Assembly (NCBI GenBank): GCA_036394915.1
Contig: DASWEE010000140.1
Span: 1 to 7,785, forward strand
From: JACDER01 sp036394915
GTDB lineage: Bacteria > Actinomycetota > Thermoleophilia > Gaiellales > Gaiellaceae
Direction: 5' to 3'
Length of the DNA: 7,785 nucleotides
Both the position numbers and the translations under genes were made by a program. Below, piece by piece: positions 1-5,870 of the stretch. Positions within the stretch are counted from its first letter, which is position 1. Each line of letters opens with the position of its first letter. The notes below the pieces were generated by a model. The model was not told where the DNA came from and made no database searches. It was given only the letters and a program-made list of their open reading frames with translations.

Positions 1-434
1 CCCACGGGCAGGGGCTTCGCCTGGTAGTCACCGCTCCAGCCGGGCCGACCTCCCTTCAGCACGCGGATCGCGTCGAAGAGGACCGCCGGCGAGCCGAGTT
101 GAGGGATCAACGCGAGTTGGTCGGTCGGGCCCCGCGCTCTCAGCTTCTTGCTGAACAACTGCCACTTCGCGATTGGTGCGGCCGTCCAGTACGCCTGCCC
201 CCAGCCTACCCCGGTCGCGTTTCCAACCAGTCCGCTCGTCACGACCGGTCGCAGAGGTTTGACGGCGAACAGGATCGTGTACGTTCGGCCACGCACGAGC
301 CCGCTCAGCGGCAGCGACAGAGACTCCTTCAGGGCCAGCCGACGGGAGAATCGGCCTTCGGCGGCATTTCCGCGGACGCGCTCGCCGCCGCTGAAGAGCG
401 TGGCGGCGTCGTCCGCCACGAAGTCGGGGTTTGC
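1..434 (-). repeat. Tandem protein repeat 3 of 3 (reaches window edge)
   Basis: This is residues about 596-739, probably almost complete. Landmarks are GNAAEGR (617-623), YTILFAVKP (647-655), GVGWGQAYW (670-678) and FDAIRVLKG (715-723), then GWSGDY. It matches repeat 1 at about 60 of 86 aligned residues. At the DNA level, 51-83 is identical to 909-941 over 33 bp, exactly two periods (858 bp) apart. Further repeats may follow outside the window. Confidence 0.85.
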
Positions 435-2219
435 GACGGCCTCGCGGACCACGAAGTCTCCGGCTGGTCCCGGCTGTGCCCCCTTCAGCACCTTGATCGC
501 GTCGAACTGGACCTCCGAGGCACCGTACAGAGGACTGAAGACCAGTTTCTCAGTCGTCGACGTCGGCCTCAGGATCTTCTTGAACGCCTGCCAGCTGCGG
601 TCCGGGGCCGTCTTCCAGTACTGCTGTCCCCAGCCAAGCCCCGTCGGATCGCCTACGAAGCCGCTCGTGGAAACCGCAGTAGCCGGCTTGACGGCGAAGC
701 GAACGGTGTAGTCCTTACCCGGCCGCATCCCGGTGAGCGTGATCCCGAGCTGATCCTTGCGGGCGAGCAGACGGGAGACGCGGCCTCGGGCGGCTCCGCC
801 GGTGACGCTGCGCCCGCCGAAGAGCGGCGCGTCGGCGTCGCTCGCGACGAACCGGCGCCCGAAGTCGACCGGCCCGGTGAGATAGTCGCCGCTCCAACCG
901 GAGTGTTTTCCCTTCAGCACGCGGATCGCGTCGAAGAGGACGGTGGGGGAACCAAACTGTGCGACCAGCGAGAGTTGATCCGCCGCAGTGGTCGCCTTCA
1001 GCGTCTTCCGGAAGAACTGCCACTTCGTCGTCGGAGCGGCGGTCCAATAGGTCTGGCCCCAACCGATGCCGCTCGGGTTGCCCACCGAGCCGTACGTCGT
1101 CACGGGCTGCAGCGGCTTGACGGCGAAGAGAATCGTGTACTGCACCCCCGGCTGGAGGATGAGGTTCATCTCGAGCGGCTCTCGCAGCCGGAGGCGCCGG
1201 GCGGCCTTGCCTTCCGCGGCGTCACCCTCGACGACGCTTCCCCCTGAGAACTCGGGGCTCGAATCTCCGGCTACCAGCTTTGTGATCGGAGCACCGCCCA
1301 CATTCCGAATCTGATTCGACTTTTCGACGGCGAGCGCTCCACCGACCGAGATCGTGAGGGCGCAGACAGCGATTGCGAGCGCGAGCACCCGGCGGTCCCG
1401 CGGCATGAGCAGAACCATTGCCGCGAGCGCGGCCCCCAGCGCGAAGACAGCGCTCCGCACGACGGTGACCGAGATCAGCACGAGTGCGATCGCGCCGAGG
1501 AGGATCTCGATCGGAAGCACCCGGCTGCGGAGAGCCAACCGCGCGAGCACCGGAAGAACGAAGAGCGCGATGGAAATGGTGATCGCCGAGTAGGGGTCCT
1601 TGACCAGCAGGATGTTCGTCGAGTCGAACTCCCAGAGGATCCCGAAGCCGATAGTCGCGACAAGGCCGGCCGCGGACACAACGGCCAGCAGTCGCACTGC
1701 TCGTTCTCGCGAGTCGACGACGAGGGCGACGAGCGGAAGAAAGATCGAGTATTCCACGAGGCCAATATCGGGAAGGATCTGGTTGGTGCCGAATGCGGCG
1801 AGCCCGCGAACGGTCGAGATCGCTCCAGCGAGCCAGAGAAGGCCAAGCGGAATGAGCGGAAGCGTTGTGCGTAGCCGCCGCAACGTTCCCTCCCGCCGCA
1901 GGCGCCAGAGAGCGAGGAGAATGATCAACGCGATCGCGGGCTCGTACAACTGGCGGGCCTGCTCTCCGGTCAGGTAGTTCGACGCCCCTGGCAGCCGCAC
2001 ATTCCTTACCGCTCCACCGAACACAGCGGTGAGCGCGACGAGCGTTGCGAGCACGACGAGATCGGGCGTCCAGATCCTCCGGGAACCTGCTCTCGTCAAC
2101 CCGTAAACGCGCGGCACGGCGTCGAGTCCGAGGGCGCCCCAGAGGAGGGCGCCCCTGCGCCACCAGGGCTCGACCGCGACGGCGGGGGCGGGGGTGCTGC
2201 TATCGAGTCTCTGCGACAT
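1..2219 (-). CDS. Wzy/O-antigen-ligase-like membrane protein with three extracellular carbohydrate-binding-like repeats (3' end cut by window edge)
   Basis: Translating the minus strand from the ATG at 2219-2217 gives 739 codons with no stop before the left edge, so the C-terminus is missing. The first in-frame stop upstream is TAA at 2300-2298, with no ATG, GTG or TTG between it and this ATG except a CTG next to it. A weak AAGAG lies four bases before the ATG. Hydrophobic segments at about residues 53-71, 93-106, 120-140, 154-169, 175-196, 211-229, 234-252, 254-272 and 277-297 suggest nine membrane passes. Arg/Lys-rich loops (105-117, 170-176, 227-233, 273-277) fall on alternate sides, giving N-in/C-out. 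The stretch TVVRSAVFALGAALA (252-266) recalls the arginine region of O-antigen polymerases and ligases. Residues from about 310 on form three repeats of about 143 residues sharing FAVKP, GWGQxYW and FDAI(R/K)VLKG, in the style of CBM4/9 jelly-roll domains. It probably polymerises or attaches surface glycan. The coding call is secure; the Wzy-like and carbohydrate-binding assignments are inference. Confidence 0.88.
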   Translation of the reverse strand, partial: MSQRLDSSTPAPAVAVEPWWRRGALLWGALGLDAVPRVYGLTRAGSRRIWTPDLVVLATLVALTAVFGGAVRNVRLPGASNYLTGEQARQLYEPAIALIILLALWRLRREGTLRRLRTTLPLIPLGLLWLAGAISTVRGLAAFGTNQILPDIGLVEYSIFLPLVALVVDSRERAVRLLAVVSAAGLVATIGFGILWEFDSTNILLVKDPYSAITISIALFVLPVLARLALRSRVLPIEILLGAIALVLISVTVVRSAVFALGAALAAMVLLMPRDRRVLALAIAVCALTISVGGALAVEKSNQIRNVGGAPITKLVAGDSSPEFSGGSVVEGDAAEGKAARRLRLREPLEMNLILQPGVQYTILFAVKPLQPVTTYGSVGNPSGIGWGQTYWTAAPTTKWQFFRKTLKATTAADQLSLVAQFGSPTVLFDAIRVLKGKHSGWSGDYLTGPVDFGRRFVASDADAPLFGGRSVTGGAARGRVSRLLARKDQLGITLTGMRPGKDYTVRFAVKPATAVSTSGFVGDPTGLGWGQQYWKTAPDRSWQAFKKILRPTSTTEKLVFSPLYGASEVQFDAIKVLKGAQPGPAGDFVVREAVANPDFVADDAATLFSGGERVRGNAAEGRFSRRLALKESLSLPLSGLVRGRTYTILFAVKPLRPVVTSGLVGNATGVGWGQAYWTAAPIAKWQLFSKKLRARGPTDQLALIPQLGSPAVLFDAIRVLKGGRPGWSGDYQAKPLPV
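435..863 (-). repeat. Tandem protein repeat 2 of 3 (divergent middle copy)
   Basis: This is residues about 453-595. The same landmarks appear as YTVRFAVKP (504-512), GLGWGQQYW (527-535) and FDAIKVLKG (572-580), ending in GPAGDF instead of GWSGDY. By hand count over the 86 residues from YT to GDY/F, it matches repeat 1 at about 42 positions and repeat 3 at about 46. One-residue insertions near GGRSVTGG are compensated, so the overall period stays at 143. Confidence 0.85.
864..1292 (-). repeat. Tandem protein repeat 1 of 3 (about 143 residues, 429 bp)
   Basis: This is residues about 310-452 of the left-hand membrane protein, the repeat closest to the membrane. Landmarks are GDAAEGK (332-338), YTILFAVKP (361-369), GIGWGQTYW (384-392) and FDAIRVLKG (429-437), ending in GWSGDY. 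An alternation of short strand-like segments, a 'PGxxYT' entry and a 'FDAI.V' exit resembles CBM4/9-type carbohydrate-binding modules. The landmarks FAVKP and FDAI recur exactly 143 residues later. Family assignment is by eye only. Confidence 0.85.
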
Positions 2220-2302
2220 CAGGCTCTTGATGGAGATGCGGTGGTCCAGTCGGCCGGCGTAGCGGACCTCGGAGCCCGCCGACGGGAGAGTACCTGCTTA
2301 CC

Positions 2303-2317
2303 GGGGCCGTCTGGCCC
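2303..2317 (-). other. Short inverted repeat directly after the second SDR stop codon
   Basis: GGGCC-GTCT-GGCCC occupies 2304-2317, immediately downstream of the TGA at 2320-2318. It could form a 5-bp GC stem with a 4-base loop in the transcript. No T-run follows on the minus strand, so it is not a convincing intrinsic terminator. The rest of the 98-bp gap to the next gene shows no promoter I trust. Confidence 0.25.
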
Positions 2318-3343
2318 TCAGACCGACAGCCATCGGACCTCCTCGCGCAGAGCGCCCGCGAAGTCCGGATTGGGCGCGAACGAGAGCACCGATCGAGCCC
2401 GCTCGATCTCCAGCACGAGCCGTGAGCGCGGCCGATTAGCCGGCTCCAGCCGCGGCTCTCGATCGATCTTCATCGCCTCCTTGACGTAGTTGAGAATGTC
2501 GAGCGTCGTGCGTCCCGTGCCGGACCCGACATTGAGCGCGCGTTCCCCTTCAAGCGACCTCACACATGCGTTGACGATCGCACCAGCGACATCTGAGACG
2601 TGGACGTAGTCGCGGACGTCGGCCCCCTCGCCGTGGACCACGGGAGCCTCTCCGCGCGCGAGCGCTCGCACGAAGGAAGGAATCGCGCGAGGCCCGTCCT
2701 CACCTAGGCCGAAAACGGTCGAGAGGCGCAGGCTGACGGCCGATCCGACGGCATGGCTCCGGGCCAGCAGACGCTCGGCCTCGAGCTTCGCATGCGCGTA
2801 CGGCGTCACCGGCCGCGGCGTGGCGCTCTCCGAGACTGGCTCGGTATGCCAGGGGCCGTACACGTCCGCAGAGCTCGTGAAGACAGCGCGGCAGCCCGAG
2901 TCCGCGGCAGCGGCGGCGATTCGCGCCGTTCCGGCCGCATTCACGTCGAGCTCGTGGCGGAGACGCATCTCCTCCGGACCGCTGGCCGGAGGTTCGTACG
3001 CGAGCAGAACGAGCGCAGCCGTCTCGTCGAGCGCACCGCTCAGCGCGTCGGAATACGACGCTTCCCACCACCGGCCCTCCGGTACGAACTCGAGCCGCAG
3101 GCGCTCCGCCTCCGCCAGATCCCGGAGCCGCCACGGGTCCTTAATACAGAGAGCATCGACGTGCCCGCCAGCCGCAAGCGCTGTGCGAACGACATGACTG
3201 CCGATGAATCCGTCGGCGCCGAGGACGATCACGTGTCGGCCATCGAGCGATTCGAGGAAGCGCGGGTGGTAATCCGATCGCGGCGGCGCCTTGGCGGTTA
3301 CCAATTGCGAACGGGTTCGCGCCGGCCGACTTCTTCCGCCCAC
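2318..3343 (-). CDS. NAD-dependent SDR sugar epimerase/dehydratase (second of a pair)
   Basis: This is an extended short-chain dehydrogenase/reductase of up to 341 residues, probably acting on a nucleotide-activated sugar in the cytoplasm. Visible are the Rossmann nucleotide-binding loop LGADGFIGSH (41-50), TSSADVYG (156-163) with the catalytic serine, and the YxxxK pair Y182/K186. A substrate-side GEGADVRDYVHVSD segment (238-251) is typical of NAD-dependent epimerases and dehydratases. The GTG at 3343 is the first possible start after an in-frame TAG at 3352-3350, and it overlaps the upstream gene by 46 bp. The Rossmann fold begins only at about residue 36. A TTG at 3304-3302, overlapping the upstream TAA, would give a 328-residue protein and is at least as plausible. 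The tight overlap implies co-transcription and possible translational coupling with the first SDR. The substrate cannot be told: 4-epimerase, 4,6-dehydratase and reductase activities are all possible. Confidence 0.88.
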   Translation of the reverse strand: MGGRSRPARTRSQLVTAKAPPRSDYHPRFLESLDGRHVIVLGADGFIGSHVVRTALAAGGHVDALCIKDPWRLRDLAEAERLRLEFVPEGRWWEASYSDALSGALDETAALVLLAYEPPASGPEEMRLRHELDVNAAGTARIAAAAADSGCRAVFTSSADVYGPWHTEPVSESATPRPVTPYAHAKLEAERLLARSHAVGSAVSLRLSTVFGLGEDGPRAIPSFVRALARGEAPVVHGEGADVRDYVHVSDVAGAIVNACVRSLEGERALNVGSGTGRTTLDILNYVKEAMKIDREPRLEPANRPRSRLVLEIERARSVLSFAPNPDFAGALREEVRWLSV

Positions 3344-4290
3344 CCCTGCCTACGCATCCAGTCGACGTACCGCTCCAGTCCCTCGCGGATTCCAACCTCC
3401 GGAGCGAACCCGAGCACGGACTGTGCCTTGGTCGTGTCCGCGACGTGCTGCTCGACGTCGCCGGGACGCGGCTCCGTGAACTCGGGGCGGAGGTCGTCGA
3501 CGTCGAGGATCTCGAGCAGGAGATCGCAGATCCCGCGGATGCTGATCCCCATGCCGTAGGCGATGTTGACGGCGTCGCCGACAAGCTGGTCGGAACCAGC
3601 CGCTGCGGCGATTCCTTTAGCCGTCTCCTCGACCCATGTGAAGTCCCGCGTCTGCGATCCGTCCCCAAAGATGACCGGCGGGAGACCCGCGAGAATCCGG
3701 GTGACGAACCTCGGGATCACCTCCGCGCTCGTACCCTCGGCATGCTCGCGCGGGCCGTAGGAGTTGAACGGACGGATGACGGTCACGGGCAGGCCGTACG
3801 CGCGCATGCACGCCTGGGAATAGAGCTCGCCCGCCGCCTTGGCGGCGCCGTAGATCGTCGTCGGATTCAAGGGATGTGCCTCGTCCATCGGGACGCGCAC
3901 TGCCGATCCGTATGCCTCGGAGGAGGACACGTAGACGAAGCGCTCGACACCTGCCTCGACGGAGGCCAGGGCGGTGACGAGCGAGCCAGTGGCATTCACC
4001 TCGTGGCTTCGCTCCGGGTTCGCGAGCGAGGCTCGCAGGTTGTCGCAGGCCATGTGGATCACGGCACAGGCTCCGGCCAGCTCGCGGTCGAGCAGCTCCC
4101 GGTCGCAGACGTCGCCGACCACGAGCTGTGCGCCCTTCCTCTCTGCCTCCGCGAGGTTGCGGCGCTCGCCCGTGCTCAGATCGTCGATTGCGACCACGTC
4201 CGAGCCGAGCCTGACGAGCGCGTCCACAACGTGGCTGCCGATGAAGCCGGCACCGCCCGTGACGACGACGCGCTGTCCGGCCAAGTCCAT
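3298..4290 (-). CDS. NAD-dependent SDR nucleotide-sugar epimerase/dehydratase (first of a pair)
   Basis: A 330-residue extended SDR, a normal length for UDP-sugar 4-epimerases and related decarboxylases and dehydratases. It should bind NAD(H) and alter a nucleotide sugar for the cluster's glycan. Visible are VTGGAGFIGSH (10-20), the acidic residue after strand 2 in VVAIDDLSTG (32-41), YVSSSEAYG (120-128), the catalytic Y147 and K151 in IYGAAK, and IRPFNSYGPRE (172-182). FGDGSQTRDFTWVEE (208-222) and the C-terminal pattern PRPGDVEQ...AD..KA...LGF complete the family picture. The ATG at 4290 lies 13 bases after the transferase stop, with no clear Shine-Dalgarno sequence, which suggests read-through from the upstream cistron. 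VIHMACDNLRASLANPE replaces the more usual HxAA...V..S..P of GalE-type proteins, so I do not name it galE. Confidence 0.93.
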   Translation of the reverse strand: MDLAGQRVVVTGGAGFIGSHVVDALVRLGSDVVAIDDLSTGERRNLAEAERKGAQLVVGDVCDRELLDRELAGACAVIHMACDNLRASLANPERSHEVNATGSLVTALASVEAGVERFVYVSSSEAYGSAVRVPMDEAHPLNPTTIYGAAKAAGELYSQACMRAYGLPVTVIRPFNSYGPREHAEGTSAEVIPRFVTRILAGLPPVIFGDGSQTRDFTWVEETAKGIAAAAGSDQLVGDAVNIAYGMGISIRGICDLLLEILDVDDLRPEFTEPRPGDVEQHVADTTKAQSVLGFAPEVGIREGLERYVDWMRRQGWAEEVGRREPVRNW

Positions 4291-4303
4291 TAGACGAGCG
4301 AGC

Positions 4304-5746
4304 CTAGTTGACGCCGCGGCGGCGGATGACCGCGGGCAGCGTGTGTACGAGCAGGCGGACGTCTTGCCAGAGCGACCAGTTGGTCACGTACAGGTAGTCG
4401 AGCTTGACCATCTCCTCGAAGGGGATCCTCGTTCGCCCGAGGACCTGCCACAGCCCTGTGATACCGGGCGTGAGATCGAGGCGCCGCCGCCCCCAGCCCG
4501 AGATGTGCTCGTCGACGTCGGGCGGCATCGGCCGCGGGCCGACGAGGCTCATGTCACCGATGAGCACGTTCCAGAGCTGCGGCAGCTCGTCCAGGCTCGT
4601 GTGGCGCAGGAATCGGCCGAGCCGCGTGACGCGCGGGTCGTGGTCGAGCAGGAGCCAGACGGGGTGGGCACTCTGCTCGGAGAGCTCCTCTCCCCTCGCC
4701 TCCGCGTCCTGCACCATCGTGCGGAACTTGAGCATCCGGAACCGGCGCCCCCCTCGTCCAATCCGCTCCTGGACGTAGAAGACGGGACCTCGGGACGTGA
4801 GCTCGAGCGCGACCGCGATCAGGAGCATCACCGGTGCCGCCAGTACGAGGAGCGCTGCAGCGATCAGGATGTCCATGGCGCGCTTGAGCGCGCGCGACGA
4901 GCGGGTGAGATTCGGCGGGGTCATGCCGAGCACGGTGATTCCCTCGACGTCGTCGATCTCGACGGAAGGCCCGAGGACGTCGACAACGTGCGGCAAGATT
5001 CCGATCCGGACGTCGAGGCTGCGCAGGCGGCGGATCAGGTCGGCGAGCTCGTCCGGGCTCACCTCAGGAGAGAGAATCAGGACGCGCTCCACGCCTTCGC
5101 GCCTGCAGATCGCAGCGACCTCGGTCGTGCTGCCGAGATAGGCGAGGCTCGAGAGCGGACCGTCCGCAGAGCTCTCGCACACGTCCACGTAGCCAATTGG
5201 CTCGAGCTCGTACTCCGGGTGTAGCTTCAGCTTTCGGGCCAGCACGCGCGCCACCGGACCGCCTCCGACGAACAGGACCTTCTCGGGCGGGATGACGAAG
5301 CGGCTGAGGGCACGCGAGCCCGCGCGGGTCAGGAAGATCGCACCGAACGCGATCCCGAAGAAGACCATCCCCTCGGTCACGTTCAGCGGAGGCGCCGGCC
5401 CGTACCGGAAGAGCAGCCAGAGCCCGATCGTCCCGACCAGGAGCGCGTGGAAGATCCAGGGCAGGTCGTCGACTGTGGAGTGGCTGACCCGCTTGGCATC
5501 GCGGTCGTAGAGGCCGTAGACCTTGAAGAGGAGGATCCAGACCGGAAGGAGGACGAGGCCCCAGAAGACCTGCTCGAGCACGCTCCCGATCGCGAAGTAC
5601 CCGGCGGTAAGCGCGAGGCCGCCGACGATCCCGACGAGGTCAGCTGAGACGAGCAAGCGGCGCAGGAGATAGTCGCGATGGGGCCTGGCGCGGAGCGAGC
5701 CCAGCTCTCCAGGCGCCGGGGCCGCAACCCGCTCAACAACTCTCAC
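4304..5746 (-). CDS. Polyprenyl glycosylphosphotransferase (undecaprenyl-phosphate sugar-1-phosphate transferase)
   Basis: This 480-residue protein would transfer a sugar-1-phosphate from a nucleotide sugar to undecaprenyl phosphate at the inner membrane face, the first step of repeat-unit assembly. Four N-terminal membrane segments (about 29-52, 58-77, 98-113, 125-140) precede a Rossmann-like CoA_binding_3 domain (KVLFVGGGPVARVLARKL, 156-173). A further membrane segment at 289-315 is followed by the bacterial sugar-transferase domain. Diagnostic elements are QERIGRGGRRFRMLKFRTM (326-344), the Asp-Glu catalytic pair D386/E387 in SLDELPQLWNVL, DMSLVGPRP (398-406), LTPGITGLWQVLGR (425-438) and DYLYVTNWSLWQD (450-462). 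Size and order fit the exopolysaccharide polyprenyl glycosylphosphotransferase family (WbaP/CpsE/EpsE style). The GTG at 5746 is the only ATG/GTG/TTG start between an in-frame TAG at 5800-5798 and codon 31. The Shine-Dalgarno sequence is poor. Sugar specificity is not readable. Confidence 0.95.
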   Translation of the reverse strand: MRVVERVAAPAPGELGSLRARPHRDYLLRRLLVSADLVGIVGGLALTAGYFAIGSVLEQVFWGLVLLPVWILLFKVYGLYDRDAKRVSHSTVDDLPWIFHALLVGTIGLWLLFRYGPAPPLNVTEGMVFFGIAFGAIFLTRAGSRALSRFVIPPEKVLFVGGGPVARVLARKLKLHPEYELEPIGYVDVCESSADGPLSSLAYLGSTTEVAAICRREGVERVLILSPEVSPDELADLIRRLRSLDVRIGILPHVVDVLGPSVEIDDVEGITVLGMTPPNLTRSSRALKRAMDILIAAALLVLAAPVMLLIAVALELTSRGPVFYVQERIGRGGRRFRMLKFRTMVQDAEARGEELSEQSAHPVWLLLDHDPRVTRLGRFLRHTSLDELPQLWNVLIGDMSLVGPRPMPPDVDEHISGWGRRRLDLTPGITGLWQVLGRTRIPFEEMVKLDYLYVTNWSLWQDVRLLVHTLPAVIRRRGVN

Positions 5747-5801
5747 CCGCTTATCGGGATCGTGAACCTGAACGACGACCCTCCCCTGGATTGTGAACTA
5801 C

Positions 5802-5823
5802 AGCCCCACACAATAGCGGGGCT
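5802..5823 (-). other. Hairpin in the gap between polymerase/ligase and transferase genes
   Basis: On the minus strand, AGCCCCGC-TATTGT-GTGGGGCT can form an 8-bp stem (one G-U pair) with a 6-base loop. It starts 48 bases after the TAA of the upstream gene and 56 bases before the GTG of the transferase. No T-run follows, so it is not a classical intrinsic terminator. It could protect an mRNA end, pause RNA polymerase, or be chance in GC-rich DNA. I see no convincing -10/-35 pair in the 124-bp gap. Confidence 0.35.
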
Positions 5824-5870
5824 TCGCCGAGAGGCTCCCTTTCAGAAGCGCCCCGTGCTTGCGTACCTCT

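Noticed and set aside
99..1247. Plus-strand 382-codon open frame
   Set aside because: It lies opposite the triple-repeat region, is rich in Arg/Gly/Pro without a fold-like pattern, and its apparent internal periodicity merely mirrors the 429-bp repeats.
1222..2163. Minus-strand 313-codon open frame
   Set aside because: Same strand but different frame from the membrane protein. Its Arg-rich, low-hydrophobicity translation is a GC-driven shadow, whereas the chosen frame shows regular membrane segments and repeats.
2220..2317. Possible promoter in the 98-bp gap before the repeat-bearing membrane gene
   Set aside because: I found no spaced -35/-10 pair that stands out; the sequence is GC-rich and the gene may simply be read from upstream.
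2753..3559. Plus-strand 268-codon open frame
   Set aside because: Antisense to the two SDR genes; Arg-rich with no coherent motif.
3445..4293. Plus-strand 282-codon open frame
   Set aside because: Fully antisense to the first SDR, which has all catalytic motifs; no recognisable domain.
3974..5224. Plus-strand 416-codon open frame
   Set aside because: Antisense to the transferase and first SDR, both of which have complete family motifs; its composition is that of a high-GC antisense frame.
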